Notes under the pieces: model-generated
Told to the model about the DNA's origin: nothing
What the model saw: the letters and a program-made list of their open reading frames with translations, nothing else
Database searches by the model: none
Shown: positions 34,721 through 43,623 of the stretch, one piece after another
Position numbering within the stretch: the stretch's first letter is position 1
Layout of the letters: each line of letters starts with the position of its first letter
Made by a program: the position numbers and the translations under genes
Assembly: GCA_910578385.1 (NCBI GenBank)
Contig: CAJTQV010000014.1
Coordinates: forward strand, 19,041-83,040
Length of the DNA stretch: 64,000 nucleotides
Direction of reading: 5' to 3'
Origin: an uncultured Muribaculaceae bacterium
Lineage (GTDB): Bacteria > Bacteroidota > Bacteroidia > Bacteroidales > Muribaculaceae

Positions 34721-36220
34721 TTACTCCTTAACGCTTTGCGCGTCAGATTGGTTGTCGGCCATCGAGATTGTTACGCCGACGGCACGGCGTATGTGGCGGG
34801 GCGTGTAATACTGCCTGATGTTGGATATGTCCTTGGCCGTCGCATCGGTCATGAAGTCATCGAAACTCCGCAGCAGGTCGGCGAGTGCGGTGAGCGAATT
34901 CTGTGTCTGCTGGTTGTAGAGCGTACCGCTCATGGAGTTGCTGTCAAGCTTACCCTGCAATGCACCGTTCACTCCCGATATGTCCTCCATCATCTTCATC
35001 TGTATCTCAAGCAGCTCGGTTATGCCTATGTCGGTCGACTTCGAGCTTACCTGCTGAGGCAGTGGCACGCCGGCACGCGGACGGTAGACTATCACTCCGT
35101 TAAACCTGCACCACTCGTCGGCTATGTCGTTGATGTCGGCTCCGTCGGGCAGAGAGCCTTCGGGAAAGAGCAGGACACCTTTGGCCGAGGCGCGGAGTAT
35201 CCAGTCATACATCGAGATAAGCCGGTTGGTGAGTTTCTGCTGGTCGATTATGTCGCTTACAAATGAGTGTATCTCGCCGTCGATATAGGGATATGCCTTG
35301 AACACATATGGGTGCGACTTGTGGGCATAGGGTGAGTCGCCGCGACGCAATATAACTCCTTCGGGAGTCATGAATGTGTAGCGCCAAATTTCATCCGTTA
35401 CCCAGCGAGTCTCGACAAGTGCGGTCTCGCCTCGTGACAGTCTCTTCTTGTTCTCACGCATTATCACGCCCTCTTCGTCTGCACCGGCGGTGAACATCCT
35501 CCCGCTGCGCCGGTCGCGGCAACGCAGACGAAGCGGGCGGCGACGTTCCCAAATCTCATATACCACACAGACCGCGCTCTCGCTCTCTCCCTGAGGCACC
35601 CCGTAAATCCCGCGCAACACCGCTATGTCCGACGGTTTGCACGCAAATGTCGCCGCAAGTTCGCTGAACCGCATGGTATGTATCTCTCCCGCAAGTGTCA
35701 CATCGCCTCCACGGAAGTCGCGGCTCGATGTGTCGAAGAAGAAACTCGACGGCGATACGAGGTCGGTCCGGCAGTCGGTATCGGGTCCCAGTCGCCCGAA
35801 CCACTTCTTATGCACCACCATGCCGCTGATCAGAAATTCCTCCATGCTTCGGGCGTAAAGCTCCTCAAGCCGGTTCCGCTCCATGTTGTGTTCAAGCAGA
35901 CGGTTCATAAGCTCGGCATCGTCGGTCTCGCGCAGGTCGCGTGCCCGGCAGCGGGGAGTGTGCCACTGGTTGCGGTAAACACCGAGCACATTGCGCACCA
36001 ACCGCCGTATCAGGTTGTTCTTCAACGGCATGTTACCCTGACTGACAATGTAATCATGCTCCCTCATCTTTATGCCACGGTCCTCGATGGTGTCATTCCA
36101 CTGGTCGCCATAAGTGAACCGCTTGCATCTCTCGCGCTCGCGTCTGAATTCGGCCAGACTGTCGCGGCACTCCATGGCCCGCGCCAGCAGCGCGATGTCC
36201 TCTCTCTTTCTATCTTCCAT
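34721..36220 (-). CDS. Phage portal-like protein, isolated on the chromosome
   Basis: 499 residues. Pattern of a P22-type portal protein: N-terminal RREREKRF-like region with GDQW (about 38), PLKNNLIRRLVRNVLGVYRNQ (about 65-85), a basic beta-rich middle, FVSDIIDQQKLTNRLISMYDW (about 315-335), and a C-terminal helical part with ISGVNGALQGKLDSNSMSG. No terminase, capsid, tail or integrase gene is near: neighbours are an MFS transporter and an acyltransferase. Length fits the portal family. It is either a relic of a prophage or a domesticated protein. The reading frame is intact, so it may be under selection. Confidence 0.65.
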   Translation of the reverse strand: MEDRKREDIALLARAMECRDSLAEFRRERERCKRFTYGDQWNDTIEDRGIKMREHDYIVSQGNMPLKNNLIRRLVRNVLGVYRNQWHTPRCRARDLRETDDAELMNRLLEHNMERNRLEELYARSMEEFLISGMVVHKKWFGRLGPDTDCRTDLVSPSSFFFDTSSRDFRGGDVTLAGEIHTMRFSELAATFACKPSDIAVLRGIYGVPQGESESAVCVVYEIWERRRPLRLRCRDRRSGRMFTAGADEEGVIMRENKKRLSRGETALVETRWVTDEIWRYTFMTPEGVILRRGDSPYAHKSHPYVFKAYPYIDGEIHSFVSDIIDQQKLTNRLISMYDWILRASAKGVLLFPEGSLPDGADINDIADEWCRFNGVIVYRPRAGVPLPQQVSSKSTDIGITELLEIQMKMMEDISGVNGALQGKLDSNSMSGTLYNQQTQNSLTALADLLRSFDDFMTDATAKDISNIRQYYTPRHIRRAVGVTISMADNQSDAQSVKE

Positions 36221-36347
36221 ATCTGAATGGTTTATGTTTCAGGTTTAACAACTTACATTTCCGCCGCAAAAATAACCCGCCCCTCCCCCGCCTCACCCTT
36301 ATCCATACATTTATAGTCTGAAGCGCAGGTATCCATCAAAAAACCAT

Positions 36348-36378
36348 TTGCGGCATCCGCGATTTTTTCGTAAATTTG
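36348..36378 (+). promoter_or_regulatory. Promoter of the acyltransferase gene
   Basis: TTG (36348-36350), 20-nt spacer, TAAATTTG (36371-36378); start near 36385. A direct repeat TTCTGATTTTTA(A/G)TCA lies between promoter and start codon. Confidence 0.8.
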
Positions 36379-36432
36379 TAGTTCTGATTTTTAATCATTT
36401 CTCACTTCTGATTTTTAGTCAGTTTTATAATC

Positions 36433-37293
36433 ATGAATCCTGAAAACGAACAATACAAATGCGCCGACGGAGTGCGCCCGGAATTGCTCAACTACGACGA
36501 TATCCGAAAGATGATTCCGGCTCTCGACGGGCACCCCAAGCTGGTCAAGACAATCATGCACTGGCTGATTCTTGACAAGTGCAACGCCGTGCACAGCAAG
36601 TATTGCTACACGACAGGGGTACCTTTCTCCAATCTCCTTATCGACGACGCATATAAAATCAAGAAGCGCATTGACAACGAGGAGGTGCTCGACCGCTTCA
36701 AGGATGTCCCTTTCATCACGGTCAGCAACCACCCTCTCGGTGCTCTCGACGGAATAATGCTGATTGACATCATAGGCCGTCACCGCCCCGATTTCAAGGT
36801 GATGGTAAATATGTTCCTGAATTACATCACGGCCATGCGCCCGTCGTTCATTGCCGTAGACCCTTCAGGCAGCGACGACCCGGAAAAGAAAGCGGCCACC
36901 ATGCAGGGCATACGCCAGGCCATCGCCCACGTCCGCGCCGGACACCCTATCGGCTTCTTCCCCGCCGGTGCCGTGTCGAAGATTGACCGCACGCTCCATA
37001 TATCCGACCGCGAGTGGCAACCCTCGATTATCCGCCTTATCAAGCAGCTGAAAGTCCCTGTGATTCCGGTATATTTCCATAATCACAACTCGACTTTCTT
37101 CAACATACTCGGTCTGATCGACTGGCGCATACGCACGCTGCGCCTCCCCCGCGAACTGTTCAACAAGACCGGCCGGGAGATGCGCGTGTCGTTCGGCGAA
37201 CCGATCATGCCCGACGAACAGGCAAGCTATACGGACCTCGACGCCTTCGGCAAGATGCTCCGCCAACGCACCTACGCCCTCTCCAAAACCTGA
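36433..37293 (+). CDS. 1-acylglycerol-phosphate acyltransferase-like (PlsC superfamily)
   Basis: 286 residues. The catalytic motif reads SNHPLGALDG (about 99-108), an HX5D variant of the usual NHX4D, and FPAGAVSKI (about 177-185) is the acyl-acceptor motif; both recall the sub-group with putative haemolysin or glycine-lipid acyltransferases. Role: transfer of an acyl chain in membrane lipid synthesis. It is cytoplasmic-face membrane-associated by family knowledge. The exact acceptor is not determined. Confidence 0.75.
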   Translation: MNPENEQYKCADGVRPELLNYDDIRKMIPALDGHPKLVKTIMHWLILDKCNAVHSKYCYTTGVPFSNLLIDDAYKIKKRIDNEEVLDRFKDVPFITVSNHPLGALDGIMLIDIIGRHRPDFKVMVNMFLNYITAMRPSFIAVDPSGSDDPEKKAATMQGIRQAIAHVRAGHPIGFFPAGAVSKIDRTLHISDREWQPSIIRLIKQLKVPVIPVYFHNHNSTFFNILGLIDWRIRTLRLPRELFNKTGREMRVSFGEPIMPDEQASYTDLDAFGKMLRQRTYALSKT

Positions 37294-37310
37294 AAAGTCC
37301 CCAAACCCAA

Positions 37311-37381
37311 CATCTAAAGCCTAAGGCCTAAAACCTCCGCTCTAAGGTCTAAAACCTAAAGCCTAACACCTAAAACCTAAA
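37311..37381. repeat. Short tandem repeats before the sigma-54 regulator
   Basis: About ten units of the type CCTAAAA / GTCTAAAA / CCTAAAG fill the gap upstream of the TTG start at 37382, so there is no normal ribosome-binding region. Confidence 0.7.
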
Positions 37382-38548
37382 TTGGAACAAGATTCTCCCG
37401 AAATATTACAGGCCAAGCAACGCTTCGGCATAATTGGCAACTCCCCGGCCCTGCTCGCCGCCATAACGCGTGCCATCAGGGTGGCTCCGATTGACCTCTC
37501 CGTGCTTGTCACCGGAGAGAGCGGTTCGGGCAAGGAGTTCTTCCCCAAGATTATCCACCAGTTCGGCGCACGTAAGCATAAGAAGTACATTGCCGTGAAC
37601 TGCGGAGCAATTCCGGAGGGAACAATCGACTCTGAACTTTTCGGCCATGAGAAGGGCTCTTTCACGGGTGCGATCGCCGCCCGCAAGGGCTATTTCGAGG
37701 AGGCCGACGGCGGCACTCTCTTTCTCGACGAGGTGGCCGAGCTTCCACTCACCACCCAGGCGCGGCTCCTCCGTGTACTCGAATCGGGTGAATTCCTGAA
37801 GGTCGGCTCCTCGACCGTACAGAAAACCGACGTGCGCATTGTGGCCGCCACCAACGTTGACCTGCTCAAGGCCGTGCGGCAGGGGAAGTTCCGCGAGGAT
37901 CTATATTACCGTCTCTCCACCATCTCGATCGAGGTGCCCAACCTTCACGACCGTGGTGCCGACATACATCTCCTCGCCCGCAAGTTCGCCTCCGACTTCG
38001 CCCGCAAGTACATGACTGAGCCGATTTCATTCTCGGCGGATGCCGTGCGTGCGATGACACTCTACCGCTGGCCCGGCAACGTGCGCCAGCTCAAGAACAT
38101 CGTGGAACAGCTCGCACTCTTCGAGGCCGGGCATGAAATCACCCGTGACCAGATCATAGAGGCTCTACCTATAGACCATTCAGGTCTCTCCACACCGGTG
38201 CCGTCGCAGCAGCCGCACGATTATGAGACTGAACGCAAGATGCTCTGGCAGCTCGTGCTGTCGCTCAAGTCGGAAATCGAGCAATTGCGCCGGCGCATGG
38301 ATGCGGGCGACAGCCACGACCATACAGGCGACCATTGCGATGTGCCGTCAATAACCTCGCTCGTGAAGTATCCTGAGTCCGACCTCCTTGGCGTGACTCC
38401 TCCGGCCCGCTCGCTCGAAGATGCCGAGAGAGAGACCATCATCGACACTCTCGCTCGCAACAACGGCAACAAGCGGAAGACCGCAGAGGACCTCAACATA
38501 TCAATCCGCACTCTCTACCGCAAACTTCAGGATTATGAAATCTCTTAA
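37382..38548 (+). CDS. Sigma-54-dependent AAA+ transcriptional activator without receiver domain
   Basis: 388 residues. Starts at TTG (37382): an in-frame stop at 37364 and no other start codon nearby leave this as the only likely start. Walker A GESGSGKE (near 45), sigma-54 contact loop GSFTGA (about 92-97; the usual GAFTGA with A to S), Walker B GTLFLDEVAEL (near 112) and a C-terminal Fis-type helix-turn-helix (about 345-388). There is no N-terminal receiver or other sensor domain, so regulation must be by level or partner. It overlaps the lptE-like gene. Confidence 0.85.
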   Translation: MEQDSPEILQAKQRFGIIGNSPALLAAITRAIRVAPIDLSVLVTGESGSGKEFFPKIIHQFGARKHKKYIAVNCGAIPEGTIDSELFGHEKGSFTGAIAARKGYFEEADGGTLFLDEVAELPLTTQARLLRVLESGEFLKVGSSTVQKTDVRIVAATNVDLLKAVRQGKFREDLYYRLSTISIEVPNLHDRGADIHLLARKFASDFARKYMTEPISFSADAVRAMTLYRWPGNVRQLKNIVEQLALFEAGHEITRDQIIEALPIDHSGLSTPVPSQQPHDYETERKMLWQLVLSLKSEIEQLRRRMDAGDSHDHTGDHCDVPSITSLVKYPESDLLGVTPPARSLEDAERETIIDTLARNNGNKRKTAEDLNISIRTLYRKLQDYEIS

Positions 38549-39056
38549 ACTCCTCAGGCTTATCTGCGCGTTGGCGTTTCTGCCGTTGCTTTCAGGCTGC
38601 ATACCCAGCTACACGCTCAACGGCTCGTCGATAAACTATGACATATACAAGACGGTCGATATCGGCAACTTCCCGATCCGTGCAGCTCTGGTCTATCCGC
38701 CGCTGCAACAGACTTTCGAGAATGAGCTGCTCAATTATGTGACCCGCAACACGCGTCTCCAGGAAATTGACTCGAACAACGCTGACCTTAAGCTCGAAGG
38801 GGAAATCACGGGCTACTCTCTCTCTCCGCAGGCTGTCGGCACCAATGCCTACGCCACCGAGACGCGCCTCACTATCACGGTCCATGTCAAGTACACCGAC
38901 AATAAGAACCCGGCTAACAACATTGACCAGAATTTCTCGGCATACCGTCAGTTCGACGCGTCGCTGATGCTCACCGACGTGCAGGATGACCTATGCCAGC
39001 AAATCAGCGAGGAACTTGTAACACTGATTTTCAACTCTACTTTCGGAAACTGGTAA
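38535..39056 (+). CDS. lptE: LptE-like LPS-assembly lipoprotein
   Basis: 173 residues, starting at MKSLKLLRLICAL (38535; a longer frame from 38421 is rejected). Lipobox LSGC (Cys near 22), then a small alpha/beta domain with YTLNGSSINYDIYKTVDIGNF and an RNTRLQEIDSNNADLKLEGEI segment typical of LptE. It would sit with LptD in the outer membrane to insert lipopolysaccharide. It overlaps the regulator gene upstream by 14 nt and touches the next gene (TAATG). Confidence 0.8.
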   Translation: MKSLKLLRLICALAFLPLLSGCIPSYTLNGSSINYDIYKTVDIGNFPIRAALVYPPLQQTFENELLNYVTRNTRLQEIDSNNADLKLEGEITGYSLSPQAVGTNAYATETRLTITVHVKYTDNKNPANNIDQNFSAYRQFDASLMLTDVQDDLCQQISEELVTLIFNSTFGNW

Positions 39057-39694
39057 TGCACAACTCTGTCTTGAAAAAATACCCATACTTCGTCAACCCG
39101 GCCATCGACACGCTGCCCGAGGCCACAGGCGAGGAGCGCCAGAAGCTGGTGCGACGCATAGCCGCATGTGTCGGCGACGAGGCTGCCTTGCGCAACATAC
39201 TCGGCATAGACCCCGAGGAATTCGCGAACTTCTACCCCGACATGCTCCCGCCCGAGCTTTCGACCGACGACACTATAACATCGTTCATATCCCGCTTCTC
39301 GTCGCAAGAGGCTGCCGACACTCCGGAAATTGAGGAGATTATCGCCGCTCCGGCTATCGACTACGCCTCGATGCTCGAAAATGAGGAAACGACCGCCGAA
39401 GAGGATGCCGGCGACGGCGAGGAACCCGATGCTACCGCCGACCTAATTTCCAATTTCCTTCAGGCCGTGCCTCCCAAACGCCCCGCACATCGCAAGCCTG
39501 CTGCCCCGGAGGTGCAGGATGACTCGCTGTCGGAAGGTCTGTTCAAACTTATGGTGAAAAACAAGAACTACGCCAAAGCGCTTGAAATTATTACCGAATT
39601 AAGTTTGAATAATCCAAAAAAAAGTATTTACTTTGCATACCAAATGCGATTTCTCAAGAAATTGATTAAAAATCAGGAAAACGGCACCAAATGA
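39056..39694 (+). CDS. Conserved hypothetical protein of the lptE-secG cluster
   Basis: 212 residues starting at MHNSVLKKYPYFVNPAID (39056). The longer frame from 38993 is rejected. Helical N-terminus, an acidic Ala/Glu-rich middle (about 100-150) and a C-terminal TPR-like helix pair (SEGLFKLMVKNKNYAKALEIITELSLNNPKKSIYFA). Possibly a scaffold or regulator; function not recognised. The start codon overlaps the lptE stop (TAATG). Confidence 0.65.
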   Translation: MHNSVLKKYPYFVNPAIDTLPEATGEERQKLVRRIAACVGDEAALRNILGIDPEEFANFYPDMLPPELSTDDTITSFISRFSSQEAADTPEIEEIIAAPAIDYASMLENEETTAEEDAGDGEEPDATADLISNFLQAVPPKRPAHRKPAAPEVQDDSLSEGLFKLMVKNKNYAKALEIITELSLNNPKKSIYFAYQMRFLKKLIKNQENGTK

Positions 39695-39762
39695 AGCCTC
39701 TGTTCCTGCAATCAATCTTCCTGCTGAAATCATTCAGATTAAAAATTAACAATTTTTAAGAT

Positions 39763-40113
39763 ATGTATATCTTTCTCTGCATTCTCATCGTGATTGCAAG
39801 CCTGCTCCTCGTCGGAGCCGTGCTCATCCAGAAATCCAAGGGTGGCGGTCTCGCCTCCGACTATTCAAGCGGAAACCAGTACCTCGGTTACCGCAAGACA
39901 ACAGACTTCATCGAGAAGGCTACATGGACTCTCGCTATCGTTATCTGCGTGCTCTCCATCTGCGCCTCTTTCTCTGTGAAGACTCCTGTCAACGTGTCTA
40001 ACATCACTCCGGCTGCGGCTCCCGCTCCCAACAGCGCGGCTCCCGCTCCGGTGAATGCTCCCGCTGCCGCTCCTGCCGCAGCCCCCGCTGCGACTCCGGC
40101 TCCCGCAAACTGA
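39763..40113 (+). CDS. secG: Preprotein translocase subunit SecG
   Basis: 116 residues. Two helices (IFLCILIVIASLLLVGAVLIQ and WTLAIVICVLSICASF) with the typical KSKGGGLASDYSSG loop. The Ala/Pro-rich C-terminal tail (PAAAPAPNSAAPAPVNAPAA) is an extension seen in Bacteroidales. Part of the SecYEG channel. Confidence 0.92.
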   Translation: MYIFLCILIVIASLLLVGAVLIQKSKGGGLASDYSSGNQYLGYRKTTDFIEKATWTLAIVICVLSICASFSVKTPVNVSNITPAAAPAPNSAAPAPVNAPAAAPAAAPAATPAPAN

Positions 40114-40133
40114 TCGGAGCATCAGCGTGTGCC

Positions 40134-40179
40134 AAGATAAAAAGAGAGACTGACGGTTGTCAGTCTCTCTTTTTATCTT
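40134..40179. terminator. Bidirectional terminator between secG and nadK
   Basis: Perfect 21-bp stem AAGATAAAAAGAGAGACTGAC / GTCAGTCTCTCTTTTTATCTT with a 4-nt GGTT loop (40134-40154 and 40159-40179); works on both strands. Confidence 0.92.
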
Positions 40180-40220
40180 ATATATCTGTCGGATTATCTT
40201 CTTATCTATGTATCTGAGAT

Positions 40221-41093
40221 TTATCTTAGCGGCATCTCGCCCCAGCGCAGTTTCTCGCGGAGCACTTCGGAGAAGTCAACCCCCTTGGGCTGCACTACAT
40301 TGACCATGTGGTCCGCCCGCCTCACTATTATCTCCGAGCCTGAGGCCGGAACGCTGAACGTGCGGCCATCGATTCCGACATGACATTTCGAACCGCGTGA
40401 GCTGACCTCCAGTCTCAGTTCCGAGGCCGCTCCGACCACAAGCGGACGCAAGGTCAGCGAATGTGGAGCTATAGGCGACAGCACAAAACATTCCAGTGTG
40501 GGCTCGATTACCGGACCGCCGCAGGAAAGGTTGTAGGCCGTACTTCCGGTCGGGGTGGCCACGACAAGACCGTCCCCCTGATATGTGGCCAGATACCGCC
40601 CGTCAAGATATGCGTTGACTGTAACCATCGTGAGCGTGTCACCTTTCGACACCGACACCTCATTGAGCGCGAACCGGCTGTAATCGTCTGGCAGAAAGGG
40701 AGACTCAATCTCAAGTGTCATGCGGGGTGTAAGGTCGCCGTCTCCGTAAAGAGCGGCCATCACCTCTCCATGCCTGTCCATCGAGAATCCGGCCAGATAA
40801 CCGAGGTGCCCGGTGTTGACTCCGATAATCGGTGTCTGTCTGCGGCCCACCCAGGCCGCGGTTCTCAGAAAAGTTCCGTCGCCGCCTATGCTTGCGACGA
40901 CGCTTACATCTTCAGGAACCTCCTCCACCGCCTCCATGCCGGTCAGGTCAAGACCTCCCGACTGGAGGTAACGGGCAAAATCGGCTGCCACATACACTTT
41001 CAATCCCACCCCATGCAATGACACAAGAAACGCCCCGATGTCACGGAGCCGTTCATCCTGAAAATCATTGCCGTTTATCGCGACTTTTCTCAT
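40221..41093 (-). CDS. nadK: NAD kinase
   Basis: 290 residues. Signature GGDGTFLRTA (near 70), NTGHLGYLAGF (near 94) and NLSCGGPVIEP (near 185). Phosphorylates NAD to NADP. Lies 30 nt downstream of the CBS-like gene, probably one operon. Confidence 0.95.
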   Translation of the reverse strand: MRKVAINGNDFQDERLRDIGAFLVSLHGVGLKVYVAADFARYLQSGGLDLTGMEAVEEVPEDVSVVASIGGDGTFLRTAAWVGRRQTPIIGVNTGHLGYLAGFSMDRHGEVMAALYGDGDLTPRMTLEIESPFLPDDYSRFALNEVSVSKGDTLTMVTVNAYLDGRYLATYQGDGLVVATPTGSTAYNLSCGGPVIEPTLECFVLSPIAPHSLTLRPLVVGAASELRLEVSSRGSKCHVGIDGRTFSVPASGSEIIVRRADHMVNVVQPKGVDFSEVLREKLRWGEMPLR

Positions 41094-41123
41094 TTCATCA
41101 TAATTTTATCCCCGACATCCCGG

Positions 41124-41630
41124 TTATACGTTTATCAGGGCCTGAAGTGCCATAAGCCGTTCAAGCGCGGCCGTGCGGCTCACATCCTCATGTCCCGCAG
41201 ATCCGGTCACATTGTATCCATATCTCTCAAGACTGTGAACAGCCGGTGACGGGTCCTCGCACTGCACACGGAGCGTGACATGCAGACGTCCGTCAGCAGC
41301 CGGTGAACTCAGCAGGTCCACAAGGTGCATGTCGGCATCCTCCACCGCACGCGCTATATGTGACGCGCTGTACTCGGCCGGGGCACATTCCACATCAATC
41401 ACACTGCAGTCGTAACGCGGCGCGATCATACGTCCCAATGCCTCAAGCATCGAAGCCTGGTCTATTATCCCCTCCGTTCCCCCGTCGCCAATAACCTCAA
41501 GCTCACGGCCGGGCGAGTCGAGCAGTCGCGGCAGAACCTCAAGCAAGGGCACACCGCCGCCGACCGCCAGCGTTGGCGTGTCTGACTCCTTTTTCCTCAA
41601 CGGAGATACGGCATCTCTTGCTGTCATCAT
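41124..41630 (-). CDS. Degenerate CBS-domain protein next to nadK
   Basis: 168 residues. The N-terminal half has a CBS-like pattern (PLLEVLPRLLDSPGRELEVIGDGGTEGIIDQASML), and the C-terminal half an ACT-like beta pattern (LHVTLRVQCEDPSPAVHSLERYGYNVTG). Bacteroidales often have a CBS protein before nadK. Here it is short (family members are closer to 220 residues, from memory) and divergent. It may sense adenylates, but this is not shown. Confidence 0.55.
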   Translation of the reverse strand: MMTARDAVSPLRKKESDTPTLAVGGGVPLLEVLPRLLDSPGRELEVIGDGGTEGIIDQASMLEALGRMIAPRYDCSVIDVECAPAEYSASHIARAVEDADMHLVDLLSSPAADGRLHVTLRVQCEDPSPAVHSLERYGYNVTGSAGHEDVSRTAALERLMALQALINV

Positions 41631-41761
41631 ATTTTACTTTTATTTTTATGAGATTTTTAGTAAATTTGCCTTTCAGTTGAAAACGCCGGGCAAACTCCTT
41701 TTATTATAAACGCGGATTTCGGCCTGACGTTGTCAAGAAACCTACAAATATCGTGCCTAAC

Positions 41762-41829
41762 TAAGTAATGAGTCATTTTAAATTCAAATTAAAAACTCGT
41801 TACTTAAATTTAAAATGACTCATTACTTA
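41762..41829. repeat. Perfect 23-bp inverted repeat running into the pdxJ start codon
   Basis: Arms TAAGTAATGAGTCATTTTAA... (41762-41784) and its exact complement (41807-41829). The loop holds a third, degenerate copy (AAATTAAAAACTCGTTACTT). The right arm ends at the first base of pdxJ, so a hairpin would hide the ribosome-binding region. A TAAATTTG box at 41661-41668 could drive transcription through it. Confidence 0.8.
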
Positions 41830-42542
41830 TGACAAGACTTAGCGTCAATATCAACAAGGTGGCCACTCTCCGCAACGCACGCGGCGAGAATGTACCTGAT
41901 GTGGAGCGTTTCGCAACCGACTGCGAACATTTCGGAGCACAGGGCATCACTGTCCACCCGCGTCCCGACGAGCGTCATATCACACGCCGCGACGTTGACA
42001 TGCTTTCGAAAATCGTGACCACGGAGTTCAACATCGAGGGCTACCCCTCGCAAGACTTCATCGATCTCGTTATAAAGGCGGCTCCTGCCCAGGCCACTCT
42101 CGTGCCCGACGCTCCCGACGCTCTCACCAGCTCTGCGGGATGGAACGTCGTGGAGCATGGCGAGTTCCTGCGCGACGTGGTGAGCCGTCTGCGCAACGCG
42201 GGAATACGTGTGTCGATATTCGTCGACGCTGACCCGGCGCAGATACGGGCTGCAGCTGCAATCGGCGCTGACCGCGTGGAGCTCTACACTAAGCCTTATG
42301 CCGACAATTATGACACTGACCGCGAGGCGGCTGTCGCACCCTTTGTCATTGCTTCGGAAGAGGCGCGCCGTCTCGGCATCGGGCTCAACGCCGGCCATGA
42401 CCTCAATCTCCGCAACCTGCGCTTCTTCAAGGAATCGCTCCCCCTGCTCGACGAGGTGAGCATCGGCCACGCCATAATCTCCGACGCCCTCTATCTCGGC
42501 ATCGAGAACACAATCCACGAATACCTCAAATGCCTAAAATAA
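41829..42542 (+). CDS. pdxJ: Pyridoxine 5'-phosphate synthase
   Basis: 237 residues. Conserved VNINKVATLRNARG, HPRPDERHI and GLNAGHDLNLRNL phosphate-binding segments. It makes pyridoxine phosphate in DXP-dependent vitamin B6 synthesis. First gene of a cluster with exbB, exbD and tonB (13-nt gap to exbB). Confidence 0.95.
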   Translation: MTRLSVNINKVATLRNARGENVPDVERFATDCEHFGAQGITVHPRPDERHITRRDVDMLSKIVTTEFNIEGYPSQDFIDLVIKAAPAQATLVPDAPDALTSSAGWNVVEHGEFLRDVVSRLRNAGIRVSIFVDADPAQIRAAAAIGADRVELYTKPYADNYDTDREAAVAPFVIASEEARRLGIGLNAGHDLNLRNLRFFKESLPLLDEVSIGHAIISDALYLGIENTIHEYLKCLK

Positions 42543-42555
42543 AACCCCTCACACA

Positions 42556-43179
42556 ATGCAGACTCTTTCGTTCTGGTCGCTCGTAATGGACGGCGGCTAC
42601 ATCATGATCCCCCTCGCTCTCCTTCTTCTCGTAACCATATATGTCTTCACCGAGCGCACCATCGTAATCGGTCGTGCCGCCAAGGAGGACAAGACTTTCA
42701 TGAACCGCATCCGCGACTATGTGCATGACGCGGACATCGAGTCGGCACGCAATCTCTGCAAGAAGACCGAGACTCCTTACTCGCGGCTTATCGACAAGGG
42801 ACTGTCCCGGATTGGCCGCAACATGAACGATGTGCTTGTGGCTATCGAGAACACAGGCAACATCGAGATTGCCAATCTCGGCAAAGGTCTTCCCTGGCTC
42901 TCCACAACCGCCGCAGGTGCGCCGATGCTCGGCTTCCTCGGTACGGTAGTGGGTATGATCGATGCCTTCTTCTCGCTGGCAAATGCCGGTACGTCGGCCA
43001 ACATCACGGTGCTTTCGAGCGGTATCTATCAGGCTCTCGTCACCACTGTGGCCGGTCTCGTGGTCGGTATCCTCGCGCTGTTCGCATACAACTACCTTGT
43101 GGCACGCATCAACCGCGTGATGAACGCTATGGAGACTAAGACAATGGAGTTCATGGACCTTCTCAACGAACCGGTATAA
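42556..43179 (+). CDS. exbB: MotA/TolQ/ExbB proton-channel protein
   Basis: 207 residues, three helices (about 14-32, 120-140, 155-178); conserved GLPWLSTTAAGAPMLGFLGTV and YQALVTTVAGLVVGILAL. Energises TonB with the ExbD encoded 3 nt downstream. Confidence 0.92.
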   Translation: MQTLSFWSLVMDGGYIMIPLALLLLVTIYVFTERTIVIGRAAKEDKTFMNRIRDYVHDADIESARNLCKKTETPYSRLIDKGLSRIGRNMNDVLVAIENTGNIEIANLGKGLPWLSTTAAGAPMLGFLGTVVGMIDAFFSLANAGTSANITVLSSGIYQALVTTVAGLVVGILALFAYNYLVARINRVMNAMETKTMEFMDLLNEPV

Positions 43180-43182
43180 GAC

Positions 43183-43620
43183 ATGGCTCTCAAACGAAAT
43201 TTTCAGTCGCTCGACACGTTCTCGATGTCGTCGATGACCGACGTCATATTCCTGCTGCTGATATTCTTCATGGTCACCTCGACTATCATATTCCCGGCGG
43301 CGATTGATGTCAACCTGCCCCAGAGCAGCGAACAGACCTCCACAAAGCCTGTGACGGAAGTCTATATCGACGCCGAGGAAAATCTCTATCTCGTGGCCGA
43401 CCGCAATGACTCCACGCAGGTTCTGAGCGTGCCAAAGCCTGTCGACTTCGCTCAGCTTGAGGCGGAGCTTACCGGCATTCAGCGCATGGACTCGACACGC
43501 GCTATCGCCCTCTATGCCGACTCTGTGGTTGACTACGGCAAGGTGGTACGCGTGCTCGACATGGCCGCCCGCAATAACATGAAAATGGTGCTCTCCACAC
43601 GGGCACGACAGATGGAGTAG
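43183..43620 (+). CDS. exbD: ExbD/TolR biopolymer transport protein
   Basis: 145 residues. One N-terminal helix containing the conserved TDVIFLLLIFFMV (with the proton-carrying Asp), periplasmic domain after it. Partner of ExbB. Confidence 0.92.
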   Translation: MALKRNFQSLDTFSMSSMTDVIFLLLIFFMVTSTIIFPAAIDVNLPQSSEQTSTKPVTEVYIDAEENLYLVADRNDSTQVLSVPKPVDFAQLEAELTGIQRMDSTRAIALYADSVVDYGKVVRVLDMAARNNMKMVLSTRARQME

Positions 43621-43623
43621 CCG

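Noticed and set aside
37311..37381. CRISPR-like array
   Set aside because: The 7-8 nt units are far too short and have no spacers.
41762..41829. Transposon end at pdxJ
   Set aside because: A perfect inverted repeat, but no transposase or target duplication was seen; kept as a repeat only.
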